Source of the DNA: CAINVV01 sp963663675
GTDB lineage: Bacteria > Bacteroidota > Bacteroidia > Bacteroidales > Prolixibacteraceae
DNA: 64,000 nt
NCBI GenBank assembly: GCA_963663675.1
Contig: OY760498.1
Coordinates: forward strand, 3,658,001 to 3,722,000
Direction of reading: 5' to 3'
Under the pieces are notes generated by a model, which saw only the letters and a program-made list of their open reading frames with translations, ran no database searches and was not told the DNA's origin. A program made the translations under genes and the position numbers. Positions 52,641-61,968 of the stretch are shown piece by piece (the stretch's first letter is position 1; each line of letters starts with the position of its first letter).

Positions 52641-54752
52641 TCATTTCTTAAGAAGTCCCTCCCGCTCAAGCAATGGAGTAATTGAAGGTTCCTGACCCCT
52701 GAAAGCTTTGTACAATAACATTGGATGGGCTGTACCTCCTTTTTCCAGAATATTTTTGCGGAATGATTCTGCAGTGGCCCTGTCAAAAATTCCGTTTTTT
52801 CTAAAGAGAGAGAAGGCGTCAGCATCAAGAACTTCAGCCCATTTGTATCCGTAGTATCCTGCAGCATAGCCTCCAGCGAAAATATGAGAGAAGGAAGTAC
52901 TGATGCAATATCCGTCAAGTGGAGGGAAAACATCGGTTGATGAAAGTGCTGCCCTTTCAAATTCAATTACATTACCTGTAAAAGGTTGGGTGATGGAATG
53001 CCAGGCCATATCGTTCATCCCAAAACTCAACTGGCGCTCACTTTGGGTTCCGGCAAGGAAATTTTTGGATTTAATCAGCTTTTGCACCAATTCTGGAGGA
53101 ATCTTTTCTCCCGTCTGGTAATGTTTCGCAAAAATATCCAGGAAATCCTTTTCGACTGCCCAGTTTTCCATGATTTGGGAAGGTAACTCAACAAAATCAC
53201 GGTAAACCGAAGTACCTGACAAACCCTCATACACTGTGTTTGCCAACATACCATGCAACCCATGTCCAAATTCGTGCAGGAAAGTAGAAACTTCATAAAA
53301 AGTCAATAAGGATGGCTTGGTATCAGTCGGTTTGGTAAAATTGGTAACAATCGAAACAAAGGGACGGACATTTTTACCATCCAGGTTGCTTTGGCCGCGA
53401 AATTCTGTCATCCAGGCACCGCCTCTTTTACCCTCCCTGGGGAAGAAATCGAGGTAGAGAACCGAAAGGAAAGTTCCGTCCTTGTCAAAAACTTCATATG
53501 CCTTGACATCAGGATGATACACTTGTATCCCATTGTTTTCCCTGAATGTGATACCATATAACCGATTGGCCAGTTCAAAAACACCGCCAATGACATTTTC
53601 CAGCTTAAGATATGGTTTGACAGCCTGTTCATCAAATCCATAGCGCTCATTTTTGAGTTTTTCTGACCAGAAACTCCAATCCCATCGGGCAAGCATTTCG
53701 GTAGATCCATGTGCTTTAGCATATTCGGAGACATCTTCAAGATCCTGCAGGGAAGATGGTCGTGACGCTTCATGCAGTTGACTTAGAAATGCATTGACTT
53801 TTTCCGGACTTTCTGCCATCCTTTCTTCAAGAACATAAGCTGCATGATTGGGGTAACCCAGGAGTTTTGCCCTTTCAAGCCTGAGATTCACTATCTTTCT
53901 GATGATCTCCTCATTGTTGTGGTCATTTTTATGAAAAGCGCGTGAATTATAGGCCCTGTAAATCTCCTCACGCAATTTCCTGTTTTCGGCGAATTTCATG
54001 AAAGCGATGTAACCTGGTCCCTGCAAATTAAACATCCAACCCTCTTTTTTCTTTGATTTTGCCAATTGTGCCGCAGTTTCTATTTCACTTTCAGGAAGCC
54101 CGGCCAGGTCAGTTTTATCTGTTATCAATAGCTGGTAAGCATTGGTTTCTGCCAGAACATTTTCCCCAAACCTGAGGCTAAGTTCAGACAATTCAGTGTT
54201 AATCTGGGCAAATCGCTCTTTGGCAGCTCCTTCCAGGTTAGCGCCACTTCGAACAAAGCCTTTGTAACTATCATCCAACAACTTGAGATCCTCTGCATTC
54301 AGGTTATATTGGGCCCTTCCGTTGTATACTGTTTTGACCCGCTTGAATAACTTTTCATTCAGGGATACATAATTGTGGTAGGAAGATAATTTAGGTGAAA
54401 CCTCCCGGGTAATCGCCTGAATTTTATCATCTGTCTCAGCAGAATTCAGATTGAACAGAATCGTGGTAGCCCTTGTCAATTTTTTTCCTGATTCTTCCAG
54501 GGCACGAATGGTATTGTTGAATGTCGGCGTTTCAGGATTGTTTATAACAGCATCTACTTCTTTTTTTGCTTCTCCCAGGAGTTGGTCTATTGCCGGTAAG
54601 AAATGTTCCTTTTTAATCTCATTGAAAGGAGGAGTTTCATGTAGAGTAGTCCAGTTTGTCAACAACGGGTTAGTACCTGCATTTTCATTCTTCATATTGA
54701 TTGTAATTAAACCGGTCAGGATCATTAACCCGACAATTAGTAATTTCTGCAT
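52641..54752 (-). CDS. dcp: M3-family peptidyl-dipeptidase (Dcp-like)
   Basis: The start chosen is the Met at 54752, which begins a hydrophobic signal-like segment (MQKLLIVGLMILTGLI); the longer frame to 54827 is not supported. About 703 residues, all helical, with the zinc motif FLHEFGHGLHGML (HExxH, about 491-497) and a downstream Glu (SGTSVYRDFVELPSQIMENWA). This is the Dcp/oligopeptidase A group of M3 metallopeptidases, which remove C-terminal dipeptides or digest oligopeptides. Probably envelope-located. Confidence 0.87.
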   Translation of the reverse strand: MQKLLIVGLMILTGLITINMKNENAGTNPLLTNWTTLHETPPFNEIKKEHFLPAIDQLLGEAKKEVDAVINNPETPTFNNTIRALEESGKKLTRATTILFNLNSAETDDKIQAITREVSPKLSSYHNYVSLNEKLFKRVKTVYNGRAQYNLNAEDLKLLDDSYKGFVRSGANLEGAAKERFAQINTELSELSLRFGENVLAETNAYQLLITDKTDLAGLPESEIETAAQLAKSKKKEGWMFNLQGPGYIAFMKFAENRKLREEIYRAYNSRAFHKNDHNNEEIIRKIVNLRLERAKLLGYPNHAAYVLEERMAESPEKVNAFLSQLHEASRPSSLQDLEDVSEYAKAHGSTEMLARWDWSFWSEKLKNERYGFDEQAVKPYLKLENVIGGVFELANRLYGITFRENNGIQVYHPDVKAYEVFDKDGTFLSVLYLDFFPREGKRGGAWMTEFRGQSNLDGKNVRPFVSIVTNFTKPTDTKPSLLTFYEVSTFLHEFGHGLHGMLANTVYEGLSGTSVYRDFVELPSQIMENWAVEKDFLDIFAKHYQTGEKIPPELVQKLIKSKNFLAGTQSERQLSFGMNDMAWHSITQPFTGNVIEFERAALSSTDVFPPLDGYCISTSFSHIFAGGYAAGYYGYKWAEVLDADAFSLFRKNGIFDRATAESFRKNILEKGGTAHPMLLYKAFRGQEPSITPLLEREGLLKK

Positions 54753-54851
54753 TGTGGTGGTAAAGTTATTTTGTTTGGTGTTTCTTTGCAAAGGAAGTGA
54801 AAAATGACAAGTGAAAATCGCAAACATAAGACCCTCTTGCCTGCATAAATT

Positions 54852-55454
54852 TCACCCCGCATTTTTGGTTTTTAATTTTCGTTTGGTTTTCGCCTTCATT
54901 ACGCTCCAGCCGAATTTTCCGATTTTTTTCCCCATCTCATAATAATTTCCATGGGAATAAGCAATCAAACCGGCATTTTCAAGGCTCATTGCTCCGCTTT
55001 CAGGATTGATATACCTGTCGTCAGCTACAATGTTTACAACATTGGCAATGAACATGTCATGTGTGCCCAGCTCTTTTACCTCGATAACTTTGCATTCTAT
55101 GCTGATAGGTGATTCAGCGACAATCGGACAATTTACTACCGAAGCCGGCATTGCCGTCAGTCCACTTTCCTGAAATTTATTGTGGTCCCGTCCCGATTTT
55201 ACTCCGCACCAATCGGTAACCTCAGCCAATTCTTTGGTAGTCAGGTTAATAACAAACTCACCTGTCCTTTTTATAATTCCTGAAGAATACCTTCCGGGCC
55301 GAACTGAAATATAGCACATTGGCGGATCGGTACAGATGGTTCCAAGCCAGGACACCGTGATCAGGTTGTACTCATCCGGGGTTGAGCCACAGCTTATCAG
55401 TGCTGCGGGTAGCGGGTAAATCATGTTGCCCGGTTTCCAGTTGATTTTTGACAT
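54852..55454 (-). CDS. Flavin reductase-like FMN-binding split-barrel protein
   Basis: 200 residues with the Flavin_Reduct signature: GNMIYPLPAALISCGSTPDEYNLITVSWLGTICTDPP, SVRPGRYSS, TGEFVINL and a DWCGVKSGRDHNKF segment. Members bind FMN and act as reductases or as redox proteins of unknown partner. It is on the minus strand, 99 bases upstream (in transcription order) of the peptidase gene and 187 bases after the kinase gene. No oxygenase partner is adjacent. Confidence 0.85.
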   Translation of the reverse strand: MSKINWKPGNMIYPLPAALISCGSTPDEYNLITVSWLGTICTDPPMCYISVRPGRYSSGIIKRTGEFVINLTTKELAEVTDWCGVKSGRDHNKFQESGLTAMPASVVNCPIVAESPISIECKVIEVKELGTHDMFIANVVNIVADDRYINPESGAMSLENAGLIAYSHGNYYEMGKKIGKFGWSVMKAKTKRKLKTKNAG

Positions 55455-55641
55455 AAAAATCTAATTGTTATTTAATATTATTGACCAAATACCAATTCAA
55501 ATCTCGATTTTGGATTATTGGTTTATAAAGGCTTAAAGTTGGGATTTAAAAATTAAACAGATAAACAATAAGAAACACTTAACCAAGGAGTCACATCAGT
55601 AAGGATCAAGGATAATTTGAAAATCCAAAGTCCAAAATTCC

Positions 55642-56622
55642 TCACAGAGTTTGCTCAAGCTTTCTGATTTCTGTCCATTCAGATTCGTCTAGTTTAGCTC
55701 CGGGTACCCGGATAACCCTGGATGCAAGCAATGCGCCCAATTTTCCGCTTTTCTCCAGATCATAACCCTTGGCAATTCCGGCCAGAAAACCCGCAGCGAA
55801 AAAATCTCCTGCCCCGGTGGTGTCAACAACGAGGTCACCAGCTGCAGGTATAAGAATACGGTTGGCTCCCCGTTGAATATAAGCGCCCTCCTTCCCTACT
55901 TTGACCACTGCAATGTCACACAGTCTGGCGAGGCTCTCAACAGCCTCCAGTGGCTGCAAACCGGTAAATGCGACTGCTTCCTCTTCATTTGCAAAAACTA
56001 TGTCAACGTAACTTGCAACCAGTTCGTTCAATATTTCACGATTGGCTTCCACAACATTATAGCTTGCCAGATCAAGTGCTATCGTAAGTCCCGCACTTTT
56101 AGCCGCAGATGCTGCAGCCATTATCAGTGCATGGTTGTAGACCAGGTAGCCTTCAATAAAGAAAACATCAAATCCCTCCAGACGATCTGAGGTTACATCC
56201 TCAGGATGCAATTCTGAAGCTGCCCCAAGATAAGTAGCAAAAGTACGTTCTCCGTCTGGTTCAACCAGGCCAACGGCTCTGCCTGTAGGCAAATCAGAAT
56301 GGATAAGCAGTGGTTGGATACCTTGATTTTTTTGCTCATCCTCAAACAGTTTTCCTAGGTCATCTACACCAACTGTACCCAGAAAACCACAAGGTACATC
56401 CAGGTTTGCAATCCCATTGATGGCATTGGCAACAGATCCGCCCGTCACAAGGAGCCTTTTTTCGTTCAATATTTCCATTTGAATCCTTTCAGACATGGTT
56501 CGGTCGACCAGTGTCATACTCCCCTTAGGAAGATTTAAGGAATTGATTACCTGATCATTATTTAGCAAGGTAATGATATCAACCAATGCATTTCCAATCC
56601 CTAATATTCTTGAATACCCCAT
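55642..56622 (-). CDS. PfkB-family carbohydrate/nucleoside kinase (adenosine-kinase-like)
   Basis: 326 residues: a ribokinase fold with LVTGGSVANAINGIANL near the substrate site, the lid-proximal GTVGVDDLG, and the PfkB signature DTTGAGDFFAAGFLAGIAKG (catalytic Asp about 261). Homologues are annotated as adenosine kinase or sugar kinase; the substrate is inferred only. It is the gene before tRNA-Asn, transcribed away from it. Confidence 0.8.
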   Translation of the reverse strand: MGYSRILGIGNALVDIITLLNNDQVINSLNLPKGSMTLVDRTMSERIQMEILNEKRLLVTGGSVANAINGIANLDVPCGFLGTVGVDDLGKLFEDEQKNQGIQPLLIHSDLPTGRAVGLVEPDGERTFATYLGAASELHPEDVTSDRLEGFDVFFIEGYLVYNHALIMAAASAAKSAGLTIALDLASYNVVEANREILNELVASYVDIVFANEEEAVAFTGLQPLEAVESLARLCDIAVVKVGKEGAYIQRGANRILIPAAGDLVVDTTGAGDFFAAGFLAGIAKGYDLEKSGKLGALLASRVIRVPGAKLDESEWTEIRKLEQTL

Positions 56623-56768
56623 TATGGTTTTTTATTTTATGCGTATTAGATTTGTTTTTTAAGGCCGTATAGAATACCCTTTCGATCTTTTCCGGTTTGC
56701 CAAAAAATTTTCTTGTGGGTATTTCAATGATTTTATGCAAATATATTTCCATTTTATGAAAAAGGTGT

Positions 56769-56776
56769 TACTTTTG
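56769..56776 (+). promoter_or_regulatory. -7 box of tRNA-Asn
   Basis: TACTTTTG fits TAnnTTTG and lies 33 bases upstream of the tRNA 5' end. No strong TTG was found at the -33 position. Confidence 0.45.
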
Positions 56777-56809
56777 CAACGCTTTAGAAAATTACTAAAG
56801 CAAATAAAC

Positions 56810-56883
56810 TCCTTAGTAGCTCAGTTGGTTAGAGCGGCGGACTGTTAATCCGTAGGTCGTAGGTTCAAGTCCTACCTGAGGAG
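56810..56883 (+). tRNA. tRNA-Asn (anticodon GTT)
   Basis: Acceptor strand TCCTTAG pairs with CTGAGGA (one T-G pair). The D-arm contains AGCTCAGTTGGTTAGAGC, the anticodon loop CTGTTAA gives GTT, and the T-arm holds GGTTCAAGTCC. CCA is not encoded (GCAT follows). Confidence 0.96.
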
Positions 56884-56890
56884 CATCATC

Positions 56891-56920
56891 AAAAAGGAGG
56901 TCGAAAATGACCTCCTTTTT
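56891..56920 (+). terminator. Terminator after tRNA-Asn
   Basis: AAAAAGGAGGTC (56891-56902) and GACCTCCTTTTT (56909-56920) form a 12-pair stem over GAAAAT, followed by TT. Two diverged copies of this terminator recur downstream at 58485-58513 and 60422-60446. Confidence 0.85.
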
Positions 56921-57188
56921 TTGTTTCCCCATTTTCGAACAACTTGCTGGCATTGGTCAAAACGAGAATTAAGGACTTGCCGAAAAGGTTGCAACTTTCC
57001 AATTACCTGATCAATTAACTCCAAGAAGAGTGATCAAGATGCTGCGACAATAAGACAATGCCGACAGGATAACAAGAACTGGAGGCGGGCAATTCACTTA
57101 TAAAGGGACAATGAATTTTATGTGGGATACCTGGCTTAGCAAAACACTTAAACCATTATTAACCGCAAAACACTTAAATGACAGTTCG
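56921..57188. other. Non-coding spacer of the first tRNA-Asn module
   Basis: No gene is seen. The segment 56983-57007 (AAAAGGTTGCAACTTTCC plus AATTACC) recurs exactly at 58598-58622, at a similar distance from a terminator copy, so the repeated module extends beyond the hairpin. Confidence 0.6.
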
Positions 57189-58058
57189 TCAATTGCTTAA
57201 TCCTATTGCCATTTTATAGGCTAATGCAGACTCTGGCAATGGTGTAAGAGAATCTAATAAAATATTGTAAGTTCCTTTTTCTGATAGTTCGTCAGCAACT
57301 TTTTTAATTAATGCTAAAGTAGCTTTCATTAAACCTGAACCCAGGCTTAAACGGGCAACACCTAAGTCCTGCAGTTCACTTACGGATAAAGGTAATCCTC
57401 CTCCAATTGTAGGATTTGAAAGAATATTAATTGGGGCTTTAATTTCTTTAACTAATGTTGAAATAGTTTCCTTTTCCCATAAAGGTTGTATGAATATGCA
57501 GTCGGCACCTGCTTCACGGTATTTATTGCCACGCTTTATTGATTCAGATAATTTTTTCAGTGGCGAACCTGACGAAGTATAAAATGAATCGGTCCTTGCA
57601 TTAATTACCAAGTGAAATCCCAGTGAATCAGATAAGGCACGAATAGCTGAAATCCGTTCACAAAATTCCGTCTCGTCAAGTAATTCCGGACTTAAATTAA
57701 TACTGTCTTCAATGTTAATTCCAACAATTCCTGTTGCAATTATCTTTTTAACCGAATCAATAATTTCATTTAAATTCTCACCGTATCCGGCTTCTATATC
57801 CACCGTAACAGGGACCCGTACTGCATTTACGATCCCAGTTATAACTTGAATCATTTCTGACAATTGTATTACCTGGTTATCAGGATAACCTAAAGAGGCA
57901 GCTACTCCCATACTTGTTGTTGCAATAGCTTTATAGCCACATGCTTCTATTAATTTAGAACTTCCGATGTCCCATGAGTTTAATAGAACCAAAATTTCTT
58001 TGTCCTGATGAAATTTCAAGAACATTTCAGCTTTTTCTTTTTGAAAACTTGAGACCAT
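57189..58058 (-). CDS. Isocitrate lyase/PEP mutase family protein
   Basis: 289 residues of the PEP mutase/isocitrate lyase TIM-barrel superfamily: LVLLNSWDIGSSKLIEACG, VDIEAGYGEN (metal-binding acidic residues), INIEDSI, VINARTDSFY and GADCIFIQPL. The CKCGH-type lyase motif is replaced, so it is not a true isocitrate lyase; oxaloacetase, carboxyphosphonoenolpyruvate mutase or methylisocitrate-lyase-like activity are possible. No signal peptide. It is a lone cargo gene between the first and second terminator copies. Confidence 0.85.
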   Translation of the reverse strand: MVSSFQKEKAEMFLKFHQDKEILVLLNSWDIGSSKLIEACGYKAIATTSMGVAASLGYPDNQVIQLSEMIQVITGIVNAVRVPVTVDIEAGYGENLNEIIDSVKKIIATGIVGINIEDSINLSPELLDETEFCERISAIRALSDSLGFHLVINARTDSFYTSSGSPLKKLSESIKRGNKYREAGADCIFIQPLWEKETISTLVKEIKAPINILSNPTIGGGLPLSVSELQDLGVARLSLGSGLMKATLALIKKVADELSEKGTYNILLDSLTPLPESALAYKMAIGLSN

Positions 58059-59009
58059 AATTTTGTATATAATTGTTATAATTAAATTAATCTAACTTCT
58101 CATTGAATTGCCGCTAACTCTTGTGTGAAAAGAGCAAAAGCATTGCTAACATGTTGTAGTTTTCTGGTTAACTGTACCTTTATGCACTTAATTTCATTTA
58201 AAAATAGGCATTAATATTCAAAGATTTTCAAACAGATTTTTTGTTTTTAGACTTTTTATTGAAAGTTGATTCGAGAAAGGTGGTAACGAACTCCAAACCT
58301 GAACAGAAATCTTCATTGTTAGCTACACTCGTCAAAAGGTTAGATCATACTATTTAAAATAAAGTAGGATGCAATGACAGGCAATAACTGACCTTAGGAG
58401 GATTAAATATTATTCTACAATACTTTAACTTAACCAGGTTGTATTAACCTTGTTGCAACTTTGTGCTATCAGGGGAGCATCATCAAAAAGGAGGTCTAAA
58501 AAGGCCTCCTTTTGTTATTTTTACCCCTTGGGAAAACCATAGATCAAATGACATTTCCATACAAACCAAAGAGAATTTAAAAATTAGTAGCCTAACAAAA
58601 AGGTTGCAACTTTCCAATTACCGGACCAATTTCCCATAATTAGTTGTGAGCACGGTTCAAAGACATTCTGATATTCCCCTGTAAAGAACATTACCAAATA
58701 AAGTACGGACAGGTCAACTACTCTGAGATTTCAGGACCATTGAACCAATATGGGTACAAAACACGGAATGTGTGTTCGTTTTGTCCGGGGAGTGTGAGGA
58801 GGTTGATTAAAAAAAATCAATTGGAATTTAGTTCATTAATCGCTCTGCCGTCAGATTTATTACTTTAGTATGTTTACCAAATCTTTGAAAGAATAAACGG
58901 ATAAGATGTAATATTTCAAGGTGAACAGTTAATTTTATTTATCCTAATAATTCATAAAGAACACATTGGAAGTGTTGGGGTAATTTTGTATTTAAAGTTG
59001 ATTTAAACG
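58059..59009. other. Long intergenic region with the second tRNA-Asn-end module and a candidate promoter
   Basis: 950 bases without a recognisable gene. It contains repeat copy B (58452-58580). A consensus -7 box TAATTTTG (58981-58988) lies 22 bases before the serine hydrolase start; no TTG at the -33 distance was found. Confidence 0.45.
58452..58580 (+). repeat. Repeat copy B: tRNA-end-like sequence plus terminator
   Basis: Begins GTTGCAACTTTGTGCTATC, continues with AGGGGAGCATCATC, which echoes the tRNA-Asn 3' end and flank (AGGAGCATCATC at 56879-56890), then a terminator-like stem (58487-58496 with 58503-58512) and a shared tail to GAGAATTTAA. Copy C is nearly identical apart from a gap of about 20 bases. 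Weaker similarity between B and C extends about 50-100 bases further upstream. Confidence 0.8.
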
Positions 59010-60167
59010 ATGATTATGATATTAAAATATTTGTTGACCCTATTAGTCTTTTCAATTTGTTCAATTTCTTTTGGACAACAGGCTAATAAACTGAAACAAA
59101 TGATGCAAGATCATTTAAAATTCAAGGGTAAAAATCCGGTATACAGCATTCAAGTGTACATTTCGAATCCAGATTCGGTTTTTTGTGATGCTGTAGGTTT
59201 TTCAGATGGGAAAAATTTGAAAGCGGACAAAGACAATCAGTTCAAAACAGCAAGTATCACCAAGACATTTACAGCTGTTGTTATTCTACAAATGGTTGAA
59301 GAGGAGTTGTTAGACATTAATGAACCGATTTCAAAGTATTTGGGTGATTTGATATTTGCCAGAGTAAATGAACTACATTACTTCCATCAAATACCTTATG
59401 GTGACCAAATTACAGTAAAGCAACTTCTACAACATAGAAGTGGTCTTGCTGATATATTCACTGATGCTCCATTAAGATTTTATGTTAACGAGTTTTTGAC
59501 TAAAAACCAGAATTGGGATTCTGAAAAATTAATGAAATATTATTTCAAATATGGGCTAAACAAAAAGGCTCATTCCGCTCCTGACAGTGGATATTATTAT
59601 TCAGATGTTAACTATTTTCTGTTGGGATTAATTATTGAAAAAATTTCCGGACAACCTTTAGCAAATCAATTCCGTTCAAGAATTTTCGAGCCATTACAAA
59701 TGACTAACACCTATTTTGAATATTATGAGCCAGCAATGGGGAATGGCCGGATAGCTCATTCTTTTTTTGGCAAAAGGGATATAACAAAAACCCTAAACAC
59801 ATCTTATGATTGGGCCGGTGGAGGCGTTATTTCAACTACTACTGATCTTGCTTCATTCCTAAAAGGACTTTTTGAAGATTCCCTTTTTAAAAAAAGTTCT
59901 ACATTGAAAGAAATGACTACTTTTTTACCTCACACATTAAAATCTGGGAAAATTAGCTTTTATGGTTTAGGGTTGTATAAATATTATTTTGATAATGATT
60001 ATTATGGACACGGAGGATTTTGGGGTTCTTTGATTGCCTATTGTCCGGCGAATAAAACTATTTTTTGTGGAAGCATTAACCAGGTAAATCCATCCTTCAA
60101 AACAAATGAATTTATTGATTCACTTATTAAAACATTCAATGAACAAACACTTCACGACAAGTACTAA
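59010..60167 (+). CDS. Exported serine hydrolase (beta-lactamase/class C-like)
   Basis: 385 residues with a signal peptide (LLVFSICSISFGQQ). The serine motif SITK (Ser about 82, Lys about 85), the second motif YSDVNYF and the third-motif-like HGGFWGS are all visible, so the penicillin-binding/beta-lactamase fold is complete. Family members are D-aminopeptidases, esterases or beta-lactamase-like proteins; antibiotic hydrolysis is not implied. It is the only gene between repeat copies B and C. Confidence 0.85.
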   Translation: MIMILKYLLTLLVFSICSISFGQQANKLKQMMQDHLKFKGKNPVYSIQVYISNPDSVFCDAVGFSDGKNLKADKDNQFKTASITKTFTAVVILQMVEEELLDINEPISKYLGDLIFARVNELHYFHQIPYGDQITVKQLLQHRSGLADIFTDAPLRFYVNEFLTKNQNWDSEKLMKYYFKYGLNKKAHSAPDSGYYYSDVNYFLLGLIIEKISGQPLANQFRSRIFEPLQMTNTYFEYYEPAMGNGRIAHSFFGKRDITKTLNTSYDWAGGGVISTTTDLASFLKGLFEDSLFKKSSTLKEMTTFLPHTLKSGKISFYGLGLYKYYFDNDYYGHGGFWGSLIAYCPANKTIFCGSINQVNPSFKTNEFIDSLIKTFNEQTLHDKY

Positions 60168-60566
60168 TGAATTTTTGTTGACCATCACCAATTTCAATAT
60201 TCAACCTCTTATTAAATAATCAAATTAGTCAACTACCCTATAATAGTGTTCCAACAGGTTAGATATTTCAAGGTTCCCCACTACTTCGAAGGACAAAAAA
60301 CTCGGTTGGAAGACAAATGGACGGTGAATAATGAGCGTATATAATATTATTATACAACATTTTAGCTCCTTCAAAGTAAACTAAATTGGTTGCAACTTTG
60401 TGCTATCAGGGGAGCATCTTCAAAAAGGAGGTCTAAAAAGGCCTCCATTTGTTATTTTTACCCCTTGGGAAACCATACAAACCAAAGAGAATTTAATAAT
60501 AACCTCTGAAACCCGCATGCACTTTACAATGTGTTGCCCGCTTATGTTTCATCAACTAAGCAAAGA
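60168..60566. other. Intergenic region holding the third tRNA-Asn-end module
   Basis: 399 bases, mostly repeat copy C and its upstream homology to copy B (58406-58455 matching about 60341-60392). No gene is supported; a short plus-strand frame at 60400-60642 runs through the repeat and is rejected. Confidence 0.55.
60389..60496 (+). repeat. Repeat copy C: tRNA-end-like sequence plus terminator
   Basis: Shares GTTGCAACTTTGTGCTATC, AGGGGAGCATC, the terminator stem (60427-60433 with 60440-60446), GTTATTTTTACCCCTTGGG and the tail CAAACCAAAGAGAATTTAA with copy B in the same order and orientation. Confidence 0.8.
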
Positions 60567-61124
60567 CTACTTCTCTTCATCAAGGTTAAAATCCTTTACT
60601 TGCTGCTTCAAATTTCTAATCCATTTGTCCCAGATTTTATAAGATAAAAAAATGAGTTGAAACAGAACAACTATAATACCTACCAGTATTAGTTCTTTTT
60701 CTTTTGTAAAATTTATTGTTGATGTAAAAAAAATAATTATCGAGATGCTATACAGAAAAGAGATTATTAATGAAAAAACTGATAGCCGCTTTATTCTCAT
60801 TAAATAATTCTGAATTGACAGCTTCAAATTTGCCTCCATAATAGGTTGTGTTATGGAAATATAACCAATAACATCATTGAAAATATATAGTAATAAGCCG
60901 ACTACCAATACTATATTTGCATAAAATGGTTTTTTGTCTCCATCAAACCAATCGAAGTAAATAAATAAAAACAATACCAGCCCAATTGTTTCAACAATTA
61001 ATTTAGTCCTTATCCTTTTAAAGGAAGGAAGATTAGTCACTTTGATCATTCGTTGCAGGTTTGCATCACTTTTTAAAGTTCCACCGGCATTCTGCCAGCC
61101 TGATTTTAAATCATTTAGTTCCAT
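60567..61124 (-). CDS. Membrane protein partner of the ECF sigma factor (putative anti-sigma)
   Basis: 185 residues: a cytoplasmic N-terminal ~50 residues (MELNDLKSGWQNAGG, then KVTNLPSFKRIRTK), followed by four membrane helices (about 51-62, 68-90, 116-136 and 143-162) and a charged tail. It lies five bases after the sigma-factor gene. Sigma/membrane-protein pairs of this type usually are sigma and anti-sigma; no known anti-sigma motif was recognised, so the role is inferred from context only. Confidence 0.6.
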   Translation of the reverse strand: MELNDLKSGWQNAGGTLKSDANLQRMIKVTNLPSFKRIRTKLIVETIGLVLFLFIYFDWFDGDKKPFYANIVLVVGLLLYIFNDVIGYISITQPIMEANLKLSIQNYLMRIKRLSVFSLIISFLYSISIIIFFTSTINFTKEKELILVGIIVVLFQLIFLSYKIWDKWIRNLKQQVKDFNLDEEK

Positions 61125-61129
61125 AATTT

Positions 61130-61600
61130 TTATTTTAGTATTTCTTTCAATTTATTTTTAATTCTGTTTAATCGTACACCTACGTTACTTTCACTTAATC
61201 CTGTTATTTCTGCAATTTCCTGATAATTGAAGTCCTCCAAATAAAGAGATATGACGGCTTTCTCTGAATCGTTTAATTTCCGTAAAGCCCAGAATAGTCG
61301 TTCTTCATTTTCTGAAATTGTCTTTTCGTCAGAGGGCTGAATGTGTTCAGGAAACTCTTGGTAATAATCAATAAGTATTTTTGATTTTCGATAAATAGCG
61401 ATGGCAGTATTTAAAGCAATCCTGTATATCCATGAACTGACTTTAGACTCTCCTTTAAAACTGGGATAAGATATCCAAAGTTGATAGACAATTTCCTGGA
61501 ATAAGTCTTCCTGGTCTTCTCTACTATCCCGATATACTCTGCAAATCTTATATATGATTTTTTGAAAGTCATGGATTACCTTTAAAAATTCTTTTTCCAT
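61130..61600 (-). CDS. ECF-type RNA polymerase sigma factor
   Basis: 156 residues. Region 2 carries DLFQEIVYQLWISYPSF and SSWIYRIALNTAI (the -10-recognition helices); region 4 has LRKLNDSEKAVISLYLEDFNYQEIAEITGLSESNVGVRLNRIKNKL with the HTH. Length and layout are those of a minimal ECF sigma factor (sigma2 and sigma4, no sigma3). It is followed directly by a membrane protein. Its targets may include the neighbouring genes; no regulon box could be defined. Confidence 0.92.
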   Translation of the reverse strand: MEKEFLKVIHDFQKIIYKICRVYRDSREDQEDLFQEIVYQLWISYPSFKGESKVSSWIYRIALNTAIAIYRKSKILIDYYQEFPEHIQPSDEKTISENEERLFWALRKLNDSEKAVISLYLEDFNYQEIAEITGLSESNVGVRLNRIKNKLKEILK

Positions 61601-61968
61601 ACTATGGTTCTTTTCAGTTATTAAGTATTTTTTTATTACATTTTGAAATTAAGTTATATAGTCATAGGTTGATTAATTAAGAGAAAATCTTACAGGTTTA
61701 TAATATAATTTTAGTGGTTAATATTAGGAGTGAGCGATTTCAGCCCAATTAAATTTGTGTCAGCCGATAATTGAACCACTGGGACAATCTGCCTTAGACC
61801 TACCTTTTTGAATTGCAGGATTGCAGTTTAACATTGCGGGCAACGTATTAGCGTTGTGTATCAATCCAGTGCCACTACTAATACTGTAACCAGAATATGT
61901 TAAAAATCTACGAAGAATTTTATAATAGAGCAACCTGAGTATATATTTGGTAAATAATCTTATTAGCT
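61601..61968. other. Intergenic region, small hairpin only
   Basis: 368 bases between divergent genes with no coding sequence recognised. A short inverted repeat CAACG-TATTAG-CGTTG (61841-61856) is the only structure seen. The sigma-factor promoter must lie at its left end. Confidence 0.4.

Noticed and set aside
61830..61870. Integron-type attC site suggested by CAACG...CGTTG before the second serine hydrolase
   Set aside because: The arms are only five bases, there is no second pair of core sites with the expected spacing, and no integron integrase is present.
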